DNA of 64,000 nucleotides from Sedimentibacter sp. SX930 (GCA_002155105.1 MUZD01000005.1:124001-188000), one strand, 5' to 3'; shown: positions 1 through 9,320, numbered from the stretch's first letter. The notes: a model not told the origin generated them from the sequence alone. Numbers and translations: made by a program.

Positions 1-501
1 AACTTGTCCTTCTTCCAATCAGGACGCGGCGCGATGGGCTTCTTCGGATCTTGGATGACAGGGGAGATGGCCAACAATGATTATACGGCTGCCAATGCCG
101 ATGTAGCGCCATTACCTCAAGGCAAACAAGCGGGAACAATATTCAATGGCTTGGCGAACTCCGTTGCGGCCTCAACTGAAAATGAAGAAGCGGCCTTGAA
201 ATTCGTCGAATTCCTGGGAACAGAGGAAGCGATGCGTCTGCAAGGCGAGAACGGCGCGGCTATCCCGGCGTATGAAGGAACGGAAGAGACATTTGTAAAT
301 GCCTATAGCCAATTCAATATGCAAGTCTATGTGGACCAAATGGCAAATGCGTACATCAAGCCTTATTCAGCAGAGACAGCCCGTTGGGAAGATGTCGAAA
401 ACAATGCTTTGATGCCGGTATTTGACGGTACAACGACTGTTAAAGATGTGGCCGCCGACATCGTAGCCGGTGTTGAAGAAGTCTTGGCGAACGAAAAATA
501 A
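1..501 (+). CDS. msmE: Sugar ABC transporter substrate-binding protein, 3' part (MsmE-like)
   Basis: C-terminal 166 codons of an extracellular solute-binding protein; the reading frame is open through base 1, so the N-terminus and lipobox lie outside the window. Visible features fit the MalE/MsmE (family 1) fold: a Gly/Ser-rich segment reading FFGSWMTGEM, then a helical tail. It sits 65 bases before two MalF/MalG-type permeases, and sucrose phosphorylase and alpha-galactosidase follow. That order matches the multiple-sugar-metabolism (msm) operon of streptococci, so the ligand is probably raffinose, melibiose or a related alpha-galactoside. The specificity is inferred from context only. Confidence 0.85.
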   Translation, partial: NLSFFQSGRGAMGFFGSWMTGEMANNDYTAANADVAPLPQGKQAGTIFNGLANSVAASTENEEAALKFVEFLGTEEAMRLQGENGAAIPAYEGTEETFVNAYSQFNMQVYVDQMANAYIKPYSAETARWEDVENNALMPVFDGTTTVKDVAADIVAGVEEVLANEK

Positions 502-566
502 TAAAATAGAAGGCCGCTTATGGGAAGGCTCCCATAAGTGGCTTTCAATATATATAGAGGTGAAAC

Positions 567-1508
567 ATGATGAAATCGGATACGGCAATCCCTAAAGAAA
601 AAACGCTCCGCACCGTGACCGCAAAGGAACGCAAAAGAAAAACTGCGCTGTGGGGCTGGTTTTTTATCGCTCCAACATTTATCGGGCTTTTGATCCTGAA
701 CGTCATCCCGTTATTCCAGTCGCTTTATATGAGTTTCCAGAATGTGAGTACATTCGGGACCTCGACCTTTGTCGGGATGGACAACTATCTGCACATGCTG
801 CAAGATCCTGAATTCTGGCAATCATTGAAAAATACCTTCTTCTACGCCGCCATCCAAGTGCCGATCACAATAGTCCTGTCGCTGTTCTTTGCGGTATTGA
901 TGAACACGAAGATAAAAGCGGTCGGACTGTACCGGACCATCTTCTTCCTGCCGATGATCGCCGCCCCGGCTGCCGTGGCAATGGTTTGGCGCTGGTTGTT
1001 CAACTCGGAATACGGCTTGCTGAATGCAGTACTGGATAAACTCGGTTATTCCGGAAACATCTTATGGATCACCGATCCTGATGTGGCAATCTGGTCCATC
1101 ATCATCGTCGGAATCTGGACGAATGTCGGTTACAACATGATCTTGTTGTTGGCTGGGCTGAAGGAAATACCCAAAGAATATTATGAAGCAGCTGTTGTGG
1201 ATGGCGCCGGCCCGTTGAAGCAATTCTTCGCGATCACACTGCCTTTGCTTTCGCCGCAACTGTTCTTCGTTTCCGTAACGAGTGTCATCAGTGCCCTGCA
1301 GGTGTTCGATGTCATCTTCATGATGTTCGACCGCACGAATCTGGCGCTGAAGAGCACGCAATCGCTCGTGTACATGTTCTTCAATGAATCATTCGTGCTC
1401 AATGACAAAGGCTACGGTTCGGCTGTTGCCATTTCATTAGTACTGATCATCATGGCGATCACCGGCATCCAGCTGTTGGCGCAGAAAAAATGGGTCACCT
1501 ACGATTAG
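567..1508 (+). CDS. msmF: Sugar ABC transporter permease, MalF/MsmF type
   Basis: 313-residue inner-membrane permease. The N-terminus is basic (residues 1-27) and is followed by about six hydrophobic membrane segments. The cytoplasmic EAA loop is at roughly residues 200-228 (YYEAAVVDGAG then ITLPLLSP) and would dock the ATPase. A GAGGTG ribosome site precedes the ATG at 567. The next permease starts 12 bases downstream. No ATPase gene is in this operon; the MsmK-type ATPase at 9321-10430 is the likely partner. The family assignment is firm; the substrate is inferred from gtfA and aga downstream. Confidence 0.93.
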   Translation: MMKSDTAIPKEKTLRTVTAKERKRKTALWGWFFIAPTFIGLLILNVIPLFQSLYMSFQNVSTFGTSTFVGMDNYLHMLQDPEFWQSLKNTFFYAAIQVPITIVLSLFFAVLMNTKIKAVGLYRTIFFLPMIAAPAAVAMVWRWLFNSEYGLLNAVLDKLGYSGNILWITDPDVAIWSIIIVGIWTNVGYNMILLLAGLKEIPKEYYEAAVVDGAGPLKQFFAITLPLLSPQLFFVSVTSVISALQVFDVIFMMFDRTNLALKSTQSLVYMFFNESFVLNDKGYGSAVAISLVLIIMAITGIQLLAQKKWVTYD

Positions 1509-1520
1509 GAGTGAATAGAT

Positions 1521-2345
1521 ATGCAGACAAAAATGAACAAAACGACGGCACTGATCCATATCGTGCTGATCATCGGATCCTTGCTGATGGTCGTGCCGTT
1601 CTTATGGATGGTCCTGACTTCGGGAAAAACAATCAGCGAATCCACGCAGATACCGCCGCAAATTTTCCCGGAAGTGTTCCAGATCGAGAACTACAAAGCG
1701 GTATGGAATTCCTTGCCGTTCGTCAGTTTTTACATCAACACCGGTTTGATGATCGCCTTCAGGGTGTTGACTTCGACGCTCTTCAGCGCGATGGCTGCCT
1801 TTGCGGTTGCAAAACTGGACTTTCCCGGAAAGAACCTGTTTTTCGGCATCGTCCTGACGCAGATGATGATCCCTTCGCAGATCTATCTGACACCGCAATA
1901 TTTGTTGGTCCAGAATCTGGGCCTGTTGAACACAATCTCCGCTTTGGTCATTCCAGGCATCGTCTCCGCTTTCGGAACGTTCCTGCTGCGCCAATTTTTC
2001 ATAAAATTGCCTGATGAATTGATGGAAGCCGCTACGATTGATGGCGCGTCGATCTGGCAAGTGTTCTTTCGCATCTATATGCCGTTGGCGCGTTCCGGCT
2101 TGGTGGCCTTGGGGATCTTCACATCGCTCTTTGCCTTCAAGGACTTGATGTGGCCATTGGTAGTCAACATGTCCCAGGATAAAATGACGCTGTCGGCTGG
2201 ATTGGCCAGCCTGCAAGGTCAATTCACGACCAATTACCCGCAGCTGATGGCCGGTTCGGTCATCGCAATCATCCCGATGATCATCCTTTACATCATATTC
2301 CAAAAACAATTCATCGAAGGCATCGCCACTACTGGTGGGAAATAA
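1521..2345 (+). CDS. msmG: Sugar ABC transporter permease, MalG/MsmG type
   Basis: 274-residue permease paired with the preceding gene. It has six predicted membrane segments and an EAA loop at about residues 166-190 (ELMEAATIDGAS then IYMPL). The length and the hydrophobic start directly after a short polar N-terminus fit the MalG/CUT1 subfamily. It forms the heterodimeric channel with the MsmF-like protein. The gene ends just before a long palindrome (2358-2460) that separates it from sucrose phosphorylase. A second possible ATG at 1533 (fifth codon) cannot be excluded. Confidence 0.93.
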   Translation: MQTKMNKTTALIHIVLIIGSLLMVVPFLWMVLTSGKTISESTQIPPQIFPEVFQIENYKAVWNSLPFVSFYINTGLMIAFRVLTSTLFSAMAAFAVAKLDFPGKNLFFGIVLTQMMIPSQIYLTPQYLLVQNLGLLNTISALVIPGIVSAFGTFLLRQFFIKLPDELMEAATIDGASIWQVFFRIYMPLARSGLVALGIFTSLFAFKDLMWPLVVNMSQDKMTLSAGLASLQGQFTTNYPQLMAGSVIAIIPMIILYIIFQKQFIEGIATTGGK

Positions 2346-2357
2346 ACAGAAAAGCGG

Positions 2358-2460
2358 AACGGGTTCGTTCAGCCCTGAAAGAATTTTAGGAAATCGTACC
2401 GACTGAGCATCGAAGAGCGCAATAGGTACGATTTATCTAAATTCCGAAGGGCTAACCCGT
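2358..2460. repeat. Imperfect 103-bp palindrome between msmG and gtfA
   Basis: The two arms (2358-2400 and 2425-2460) are complementary over most of their length: an outer block ACGGGTT, a middle block AGCCCT, an AATTT block and an inner 10-bp block AAATCGTACC, around a 24-base unpaired centre. As RNA this is a long stem lacking a U-tract, so it is not a standard terminator. It could be an intergenic repeat or MITE-like element, or an mRNA processing/stability structure setting the ratio of transporter to enzyme. Only one copy was seen in the window. Confidence 0.6.
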
Positions 2461-2525
2461 GAAGCTGGACATCATTATTAAAACGGAACGCAATTTAACG
2501 ATATTCGAAAAAGAGGTAATTATAA

Positions 2526-3965
2526 ATGAAGATAAAAAACGAAGCGATGCTGATCACGTATCCGGACAGTCTGGGCAATAACCTGAAGGATCTGGAACAC
2601 GTGCTGGACACCCATCTGAAAGGGGTCGTCGGCGGCGTGCATATCCTGCCGTTCTTCCCGTCATCAGGCGACCGCGGCTTTTCGCCGATGGACTACACCA
2701 AAGTCGATGAGCAGTTCGGCGGCTGGGATGACATCAAACGGATCAGCGAGAAGTACTACATGATGTATGAGTTCATGCTCAACCACATCTCCGCGCAATC
2801 GCCCTATTATTTGGACTTTTTGGAGAAAAAAGAAGAGTCTCCCTACAAAGACTACTTCATCCGCTACAACGACTATTGGCCGGAGAACCGACCGACTGAA
2901 GCGGACATCGACCTGATCTACAAACGCAAACCCAAAGCGCCTTTCGTGGATGCTCATTTCAAGGATGGTACGACGGAAAAAGTTTGGTGCACGTTCTCGG
3001 AAGAGCAAATCGATCTGAACGTGAAGACCGAAGCGACACGCCAATTCATCAAGGATACCTTGAGTTTCCTGGCGGACAAAGGGGCTTCGATCATCCGCTT
3101 GGACGCGTTCGCCTATGCCATTAAGGAATTGGATACGAACTGCTTCTTCGTGGAACCGGAAATTTGGGAGATGCTGGAATACGCAGTGGAAATCCTGGAG
3201 CCATATGGTGTGACGGTGCTTCCGGAAATCCATGAGCACTACACGATTCAGCAAAAAATCGCGGAAAAAGGCTTTCCGGTCTATGATTTCGCCTTGCCGA
3301 TGCTCGTGCTGCACGCACTTTACAGCGGCAAAGCGGAGAAACTCTTGCACTGGTTGGAAATCTGTCCGCGAGACCAATTCACGACCTTGGACACGCATGA
3401 CGGCATCGGTGTCGTCGATGTGAAGGATCTGCTTACCCAGGAAGAAGTGGACTTCGCGGTCGAAGCCCTTTACGAAAAGGGCGCTAACCTGAAGCGGATT
3501 TATAGCTCAGAAGCCTACAATAACCTGGACATCTATCAGATCAACTGCACGTACTATTCGGCTTTGGGCAACAACGATGCCGCCTATCTGTTGGCGCGGG
3601 CAATCCAGTGCTTCACCCCGGGCATTCCGCAGATCTATTACGTAGGCTTGTTGGCCGGCGAAAACGATCTGGAGCTGCTGGAGAACAGCAAGGAAGGCCG
3701 CAACATAAACCGGCACTACTACAGCCTGGATGAAATCGGGCAAGAAATCGAGCGGCCGGTCGTAAAAGACCTCTTCCGTTTGCTGGCTTTCCGCAATACG
3801 GCCAAAGCTTTTGACGGAAATTTAGAGATAACCAAGATAAACGACGGTGCCTTCACTTTGACGTGGGCCACTGCCGAAGAATCAGCCAGTCTGACGGTCG
3901 ACCTGCCTACGAACAAATTCTCGATCCTGCACCGGACTGCGGCAGGAGAAGAACAAATATTTTAG
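2526..3965 (+). CDS. gtfA: Sucrose phosphorylase (GH13_18)
   Basis: 479 residues, normal for the family. It phosphorolyses sucrose to alpha-glucose 1-phosphate and fructose in the cytoplasm, saving one ATP. The N-terminus carries the typical ITYPDSLG and HILPFFPSSGDRGFSPMDY segments. The GH13 catalytic residues are in place: nucleophile D193 (RLDAFAY), acid/base E234 (LPEIHEHY) and transition-state D292 (THDGIG). The C-terminal domain follows the substrate-loop motif QIYYVGLLAGEND. Combined with Aga it would process raffinose through sucrose. A GAGG ribosome site precedes ATG 2526. A sucrose 6-phosphate phosphorylase is a less likely alternative. Confidence 0.95.
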   Translation: MKIKNEAMLITYPDSLGNNLKDLEHVLDTHLKGVVGGVHILPFFPSSGDRGFSPMDYTKVDEQFGGWDDIKRISEKYYMMYEFMLNHISAQSPYYLDFLEKKEESPYKDYFIRYNDYWPENRPTEADIDLIYKRKPKAPFVDAHFKDGTTEKVWCTFSEEQIDLNVKTEATRQFIKDTLSFLADKGASIIRLDAFAYAIKELDTNCFFVEPEIWEMLEYAVEILEPYGVTVLPEIHEHYTIQQKIAEKGFPVYDFALPMLVLHALYSGKAEKLLHWLEICPRDQFTTLDTHDGIGVVDVKDLLTQEEVDFAVEALYEKGANLKRIYSSEAYNNLDIYQINCTYYSALGNNDAAYLLARAIQCFTPGIPQIYYVGLLAGENDLELLENSKEGRNINRHYYSLDEIGQEIERPVVKDLFRLLAFRNTAKAFDGNLEITKINDGAFTLTWATAEESASLTVDLPTNKFSILHRTAAGEEQIF

Positions 3966-3996
3966 AAAAAACGAATAGATCCAAGGAGTGATGACT

Positions 3997-6198
3997 GTGA
4001 CGATAACATTTGATGAAAAAAAGAAATACTTCCATCTGCAGAACGAATCAGTGAGCTATGTGATTGCACTTGAAGAAGAAAAATATGTTTCCCATCAGTA
4101 TTGGGGTAAGAAACTCAACAGTTTTTCCCAAGTAGCTGACTATCCGCGCCAAGACAATGCCTTTGCACCCAATCCGTCCGAGGTTCCCGGCCGTATATTT
4201 TCGCTAGCGACCTTGCCACAGGAGTTTCCGGGCAACGGCAGCGGCGATTTCCGCGAATCGGCATTCGAATGTCTGTATCCCGATCAAACGACCGTCAGCC
4301 TGTTGACCTACAAGAGCCATGAAATAGTGGCGGGCAAACAGCCATTGCAAGGCTTGCCGCAGACTTACGAAACAAAGGAAGAACCGGCGGAAACGTTGTT
4401 GCTTACCTTGGAAGACACCTTCACGAAGGTGGAAGTCGTTTTGAGCTACACCTTGTTCAGGGACTATCCGGTGCTGACGCGTTCGGCCAGCTTCCGCAAC
4501 AACGGAGCCGAAGATATCCATCTGAACAAAGCTTTGAGCATGTCCATCGATTTTCCGGATGCTGATTTTGATATGATCCAACTGCCGGGTGCCTGGGGAA
4601 GGGAACGTCAAATCGTGCGCACGCCGCTTGTCCGCGGCATCCACACGCTTGACAGCAAGCGCGGAACCACGAGCCATGCCTATCAGCCGTTCGTGGCTTT
4701 GGCCGATAAAACGGCGACGGAAGACCAAGGCGCGGTCTACGGTTTCCATTTCGTCTACAGCGGCGAATTCAGGGCCAATGTCGAAGTCGACACCTACGCG
4801 CAGACGCGTGTCCAGATGGGGATCAATCCGGCCCATTTCCAATGGCGCTTACCTGTTGGAGAACTGTTCCAGACGCCGGAAGTCGTGTTGGTCTACAGCG
4901 AAACTGGCTTGAATGGTTTATCTCATACTCTGCATCCGTTCTACCAAAAACATCTGATCCGTGGCCAGCATCAGTTTGCGGAGCGCCCGGTCCTCATCAA
5001 CAATTGGGAAGGCACCTATTTCGATTTCACAGCTGAAAAGATCGAGGCGATGGCCGATGAAGCGGCTGCATTGGGGGTCGAACTGTTCGTGCTTGACGAT
5101 GGTTGGTTCGGCAAGCGGGACGACGATTATTCCTCATTGGGGGATTGGCACATTCACACTGCCAAATTGCCGGCTGGATTGAAGCAACTTGCAGAGAACA
5201 TCAAGGCGAAGGACATGCTGTTCGGTTTGTGGTTCGAACCGGAAATGATTTCCGAAGACAGCGAGCTTTACCGCGCCCATCCGGACTGGTGCATCCATAC
5301 GCCCGGCAGAGAAAAGTCACTTAGCCGTAGCCAGTATGTGATTGATTTCAGTCGCAAGGAAGTCCGCGACAATATTCTGGCGCAGATGATGGAAGTTTTG
5401 GATGAAGTACCGATCGACTACATCAAATGGGACTACAACCGCAACATGACCGAAATCGGAACTGCCGCTCCAGGCGCGTTGCCGGGGGAAGTGCTGCACA
5501 AATACATGCTGGGTCTTTATGAAGTGATGGAGGCGCTGGTGACGAAATATCCGAATATCCTCTTTGAAAGCTGCTCAGGCGGTGGCGGACGCTTCGACCC
5601 GGGGATCCTCTACTACATGCCGCAGACTTGGACCAGCGACAACACCGATGCGGTGGCGCGTCTGGAGATCCAATACGGCACCAGCCTGATCATGCCGATC
5701 TCGAGCATGGGTTCGCACGTATCCGCCATTCCGAATCACCAAGTGCACCGCATGACTTCGATGAAGATGCGCGGGGATGTGGCGATGGCCGGCAACTTGG
5801 GCTATGAACTGGATGTCACAACGCTTTCCGAAGCCGAGAAGCAGGAGATGAAGGAGCAGATCAGCTTCTACAAGGAACACCGCAAGCTCGTCCAATACGG
5901 TACCTTTCATCGCATCCTCAGTCCTTTCGAAACCCAGAACGAAGCGGCTTGGATCTTCGTGAGCCCCGAGCAGGACGAGGCGCTCTATTTCTACTACCGG
6001 GTTCTGGACCGGGCCAACCTGAAGAAGAAAAAAGTGCTTTTCAAAGGCTTGGATCCTGTTAAATTCTACACCGTCAGTGGGTATGAAGGGGCAATCGGCG
6101 GGGATGAGCTGATGCACCGCGGGCTTTATCTGAAGGATGCTCTGCAAGGGGATTACCAGAGCGTCTGTTTGGTGCTGAAGGAAACACAATCTGTTTAA
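3997..6198 (+). CDS. aga: Alpha-galactosidase (GH36)
   Basis: About 733 residues; removes terminal alpha-1,6-galactose from raffinose-family sugars and melibiose. Catalytic nucleophile D479 lies in KWDYNR and acid/base D548 in SDNTDA, with the GH36 hallmark SCSGGGGRFDPG between them. The N-terminal beta-supersandwich, the (beta/alpha)8 barrel (about 325-640) and the C-terminal beta domain are recognisable. No signal peptide, so it is cytoplasmic. Start choice: AAGGAG at 3983-3988 is 8 bases before GTG 3997; GTG 3988 overlaps that site and ATG 3991 is too close. Last gene of the msm-like operon, closed by a strong terminator. Confidence 0.95.
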   Translation: MTITFDEKKKYFHLQNESVSYVIALEEEKYVSHQYWGKKLNSFSQVADYPRQDNAFAPNPSEVPGRIFSLATLPQEFPGNGSGDFRESAFECLYPDQTTVSLLTYKSHEIVAGKQPLQGLPQTYETKEEPAETLLLTLEDTFTKVEVVLSYTLFRDYPVLTRSASFRNNGAEDIHLNKALSMSIDFPDADFDMIQLPGAWGRERQIVRTPLVRGIHTLDSKRGTTSHAYQPFVALADKTATEDQGAVYGFHFVYSGEFRANVEVDTYAQTRVQMGINPAHFQWRLPVGELFQTPEVVLVYSETGLNGLSHTLHPFYQKHLIRGQHQFAERPVLINNWEGTYFDFTAEKIEAMADEAAALGVELFVLDDGWFGKRDDDYSSLGDWHIHTAKLPAGLKQLAENIKAKDMLFGLWFEPEMISEDSELYRAHPDWCIHTPGREKSLSRSQYVIDFSRKEVRDNILAQMMEVLDEVPIDYIKWDYNRNMTEIGTAAPGALPGEVLHKYMLGLYEVMEALVTKYPNILFESCSGGGGRFDPGILYYMPQTWTSDNTDAVARLEIQYGTSLIMPISSMGSHVSAIPNHQVHRMTSMKMRGDVAMAGNLGYELDVTTLSEAEKQEMKEQISFYKEHRKLVQYGTFHRILSPFETQNEAAWIFVSPEQDEALYFYYRVLDRANLKKKKVLFKGLDPVKFYTVSGYEGAIGGDELMHRGLYLKDALQGDYQSVCLVLKETQSV

Positions 6199-6203
6199 AA
6201 CGC

Positions 6204-6253
6204 AAAAAAAAGCAGGAGGCTGTCTCGGAAATGAGATAGACTCCTGCTTTTTT
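6204..6253. terminator. Bidirectional rho-independent terminator
   Basis: AGCAGGAG..GTCTC pairs with GAGAT..CTCCTGCT (6211-6248), flanked by an A-run on the left and a T-run on the right. It serves aga on + and the dioxygenase on -. Confidence 0.9.
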
Positions 6254-6254
6254 G

Positions 6255-7244
6255 TCAGTCCAAATATTCTTTTTCGAAAGTCTTCGTGCTGCGGATGGTG
6301 TCGAATTGGCGGACCAATCCTTCGATTTCTTCGCGGGAATCACGGAATTTAGGCGGCAAGGCCAAGCGTTCGCCCAATGTCTCGTAAGGCTCTTCATCAT
6401 CGATGAACCCCGGACCTTCCGTCGCAAATTCGAGAAGGATGCCTTGGGCGATATTGGCGTAGAGCGATTCGAAGTAGAAGCGATCGACATAGCCGGATAT
6501 CGGGAAGCGATAGGATCCCATATGCTCGATCCATTCTTCCAATTCTTTGCGGTCCTTCACGCGGAAAGCCATGTGGTGGACGCTGCCGAAACCTTGCTGG
6601 GCTTGGCCCATCGTAGCGTTATGCTCCACGATCATGCGGCCGCCGTTTCCGCCTTCTCCCACTTCGAAGAGATGGACTTCGCCTTCGGTTGCTACGTGGC
6701 GGAAGCCCAAGACAGTCTCCAATACTTGTTTGTAGAAATTGAAATCGGCGATGCGGACGAAAATCGGTCCCAAACCGCGTATGCCGTACTCATTCGGAAC
6801 CGGGCCTTTTTGCCACGGAATCCCGGGAGCCACGCCGGTATCCGACTCATCGGAAACCAACTGATAGAGCTGCTCATCGAAGTCCTGGAAGTCGATCACC
6901 CGGCGGCCGAACTGTTCATAAATGCCGGAATGCGTGATATCGTATTTGTCGAAACGTTTCACCCAGTAGGCCAGCGCTTCATCTGAAGGGATGCGCAGGC
7001 CGGTCTTGAAGATTTCGTTGGTCCCTCTGACGCCTTTCGGGATCCCGGGGAAATCGAAGAAAGTCATGTCCGTACCGGCACTGCCGCGGTCATCGGCGAA
7101 GAAAAGGTGATAGGTCTGGATATCATCCTGGTTGACGGTTTTTTTGACCAAGCGCATGCCAAGGATGTTCGTGAAGAAGGCGTAATTCTTTTCGGCGCTG
7201 CTTGTGATGGCGGTGACGTGGTGGATTCCTCTTAATGTGTTCAT
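6255..7244 (-). CDS. VOC-superfamily ring-cleaving dioxygenase (MhqO-like)
   Basis: 329 residues from ATG 7244, chosen because GAGGAA lies 7 bases upstream and the protein then starts MNTLRGIHHVTAI, as family members do. Two glyoxalase-fold repeats are visible: residues 4-130, beginning with the metal-ligand-type IHHVTA, and 150-320, with SVHHMAFRVKD. A late ILLEFATEGPG supplies a likely metal-binding Glu. Firmicute homologues (MhqO/MhqA type) act in quinone and catechol detoxification. It converges on aga and is probably an independent unit. It is an extradiol/VOC enzyme and unrelated to intradiol catechol dioxygenase; I see no direct link to the muconate-like operon. Confidence 0.8.
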   Translation of the reverse strand: MNTLRGIHHVTAITSSAEKNYAFFTNILGMRLVKKTVNQDDIQTYHLFFADDRGSAGTDMTFFDFPGIPKGVRGTNEIFKTGLRIPSDEALAYWVKRFDKYDITHSGIYEQFGRRVIDFQDFDEQLYQLVSDESDTGVAPGIPWQKGPVPNEYGIRGLGPIFVRIADFNFYKQVLETVLGFRHVATEGEVHLFEVGEGGNGGRMIVEHNATMGQAQQGFGSVHHMAFRVKDRKELEEWIEHMGSYRFPISGYVDRFYFESLYANIAQGILLEFATEGPGFIDDEEPYETLGERLALPPKFRDSREEIEGLVRQFDTIRSTKTFEKEYLD

Positions 7245-7448
7245 GAATCGGTTCCTCATTTCATTAATTATTATGTATCCTGTTTCGTATATTCCTAATT
7301 CGAGATATATAGCCAAAAAAAGAAATCAGCAATCAGCTAACTTAATGTCAGTATACCGACGTCCGATTCAAGATGCAAGCATTTTGCCCCGCCAAGAATA
7401 AAACGGCACTCGGGAGGCGTCACAAAGGGCAAACGGAAGGGAAGCATG

Positions 7449-7454
7449 TATAAT
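7449..7454 (+). promoter_or_regulatory. Candidate -10 box for alpha-amylase
   Basis: TATAAT preceded directly by TG, about 65 bases before the amylase start. No convincing -35 is seen at 16-18 bases spacing. The rest of 7245-7518 shows no gene. Confidence 0.4.
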
Positions 7455-7518
7455 GAGATTATCAAAAAGTAATTTGTGGACTACAACAAAACTGGAATGA
7501 ACGAAAGGCAGTGAGCGC

Positions 7519-9018
7519 ATGGCAGGAAATGGATTGATGATGCAATATTTTGAATGGTATTTGGATGATGATGGTCAATTATGGAATCGCCTGAAGGAAG
7601 ATGCCAAGCATCTGAAGGGACTGGGCATCACGGCTGTCTGGACTCCTCCGGCCTACAAAGCGACAGGGACGAATGACACAGGCTACGGCGTCTACGATCT
7701 ATATGATTTGGGTGAATTCGACCAAAAAGGTGCCGTCCGCACAAAATACGGAACCAAGGAAGAGTACTTGGCTGCGATCGAAGCCTTGCATGCGGAAGGG
7801 ATCGCCGTCTATGCCGATGTCGTCTTGAACCATAAAGCCGGCGCGGATGAAACGGAACGCTTCCTTGCTTATGAAGTGAATCCCGACAACCGCCAGGAAA
7901 AAGAGACAAAATCCTATGAAATCGAGGGCTGGACGAAATTCACTTTCCCTGGCCGCGGCGACAAATATTCCGATTTCAAATGGTCTTGGGAACATTTCAC
8001 CGGAACGGACTTCAACAACGAGAACGGCAAAGAAGCCATCTATATGATCAAGGGCTTCGAAAAAGGCTGGACGGAAAACGAGAGCGTCGACAGCGAATAC
8101 GGCAATTACGATTACTTGATGTATGCGGACATCGATTACAGCCATCCCGCGGTAGTCGAGGAAGTCAAAAAATGGGCGGACTGGTACATCAAGGAGACCG
8201 GCGTCGACGGTTTCCGTTTGGATGCCGTCAAACACATCAATGACCAGTTCGTGCAGGAGTTCGTTGAAACGATCCGCGCGCAGCACGGCGATGATTTTTA
8301 TGTGGTCGGCGAATATTGGAAGTACCGTTACGGTGCCATCAAGGAATACTTGGAAGCGACCGATTTCACGTTCGATCTGTTCGATGTCGCCTTGCACCAG
8401 AATTTCCACATTGCATCCCAGCAAGGCAAGGATTATGATTTGCGGAATCTTTTCAATCAGACGCTGGTCGCCAAAAATCCGACCCATGCAGTCACGTTTG
8501 TCGACAACCATGACTCACAACCCGATCAAGCCTTGCAGTCCTTTGTCGAGCCTTGGTTCAAACCGTTGGCATACGGCGTGACGCTCTTGCGCGAACAAGG
8601 CTTCCCGTGCCTGTTCTACGGCGATTACTACGGCATCAAAGGTGCGAATCCGGTCGAAGGGCAGCAGCCGTTCCTGGATAAACTGCTTTATCTGCGCGCG
8701 AACCATGCTTACGGCGAACAGCGCGACTACTTCGACCACGGCAACTGCGTCGGCTGGACCCGTCTCGGGAATGAAGAGCATCCGTACGGCTTGGCCACTG
8801 TCCTTTCCAACAGTGAAGAGGGCTTTAAGGACATGTATGTAGGCGAGCAGTATGCCGGCCAGACTTTTGCTGACTACACGGGCAACCGCGAAGACAAAGT
8901 CGAAATCGGCGCGGACGGCAACGGGCATTTCCCTGTCAATGCCGGTTCGATTTCGGTCTGGGTCAAGGACGGCATCTCACCGGCGGAAGCCTTCGATAAG
9001 GATGCGGTGGAAGAGTAA
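7519..9018 (+). CDS. Cytoplasmic alpha-amylase (GH13_5)
   Basis: 499 residues without a signal peptide, so an intracellular enzyme hydrolysing alpha-1,4-glucans or maltodextrins. N-terminal MMQYFEWY and TPPAYKATG are typical of the bacterial liquefying-type subfamily. The catalytic triad is complete: nucleophile D235 (FRLDAVKH), acid/base E265 (VVGEYW) and D332 (FVDNHDSQ). Calcium/fold motif DVVLNHK lies at about residue 100. The C-terminal beta domain is present. It could handle imported oligosaccharides or storage glucan. It is transcribed alone and followed by an array of hairpins. Confidence 0.95.
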   Translation: MAGNGLMMQYFEWYLDDDGQLWNRLKEDAKHLKGLGITAVWTPPAYKATGTNDTGYGVYDLYDLGEFDQKGAVRTKYGTKEEYLAAIEALHAEGIAVYADVVLNHKAGADETERFLAYEVNPDNRQEKETKSYEIEGWTKFTFPGRGDKYSDFKWSWEHFTGTDFNNENGKEAIYMIKGFEKGWTENESVDSEYGNYDYLMYADIDYSHPAVVEEVKKWADWYIKETGVDGFRLDAVKHINDQFVQEFVETIRAQHGDDFYVVGEYWKYRYGAIKEYLEATDFTFDLFDVALHQNFHIASQQGKDYDLRNLFNQTLVAKNPTHAVTFVDNHDSQPDQALQSFVEPWFKPLAYGVTLLREQGFPCLFYGDYYGIKGANPVEGQQPFLDKLLYLRANHAYGEQRDYFDHGNCVGWTRLGNEEHPYGLATVLSNSEEGFKDMYVGEQYAGQTFADYTGNREDKVEIGADGNGHFPVNAGSISVWVKDGISPAEAFDKDAVEE

Positions 9019-9026
9019 ATTTTTAC

Positions 9027-9205
9027 CTAAGCGCTCTTCTCCGGCGAAGGGAGGCTTCGCCGGAGTTCGGGCCACATTCTGCTGATGTCCTCCGATGAAG
9101 GCTGCTTCGTCGTAGTTGAATGCGATTATTGTCGGCGTGCTCCGGTTGGAAGGTCCTTAACCGGAGCTGCGCCCGCATTCTTCCAGCTACCTCCTCCAGC
9201 CAAAA
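9027..9205. repeat. Tandem GC-rich hairpin repeat downstream of amylase
   Basis: Three successive hairpins share one design. At 9038-9064 a perfect 11-bp stem (CTCCGGCGAAG) closes a 5-base loop. At 9089-9116 there is a weaker CTCCGATGAAG stem. At 9148-9176 a 9-bp stem (GCTCCGGTT) is seen. Stems 1 and 3 are each followed by similar spacers (G(C)CC.CATTCT...). This resembles a bacterial interspersed palindromic repeat. Together with the following terminator it fills the amylase-msmK gap. Confidence 0.6.
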
Positions 9206-9223
9206 CACGCAAATACATGCATA

Positions 9224-9258
9224 AGAAAAAGGCGAGCCAATGACGGCTCGCCTTTTTC
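9224..9258. terminator. Bidirectional terminator between amylase and msmK
   Basis: AAAAAGGCGAGCC and GGCTCGCCTTTTT form a stem with a 6-base loop, A-run before and T-run after; suits both converging genes. Confidence 0.9.
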
Positions 9259-9320
9259 TATGGGGGGAGGGTAGGTTAGAACTGGTAAGCGTAATTAAGG
9301 TGATGCTGACCATCCTCTGG

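Noticed and set aside
1602-2309. Long minus-strand frame antisense to msmG, and similar long antisense frames over gtfA, yacL, cysS and rlmB
   Set aside because: Shadow frames caused by codon bias of real + strand genes; their translations are rich in His, Arg and Gln with no motifs or start signals.
6255-7244. Idea that the ring-cleaving dioxygenase feeds the muconate-like operon
   Set aside because: It is a VOC/extradiol-type protein 21 kb away in its own unit; extradiol cleavage gives semialdehydes, not cis,cis-muconate.
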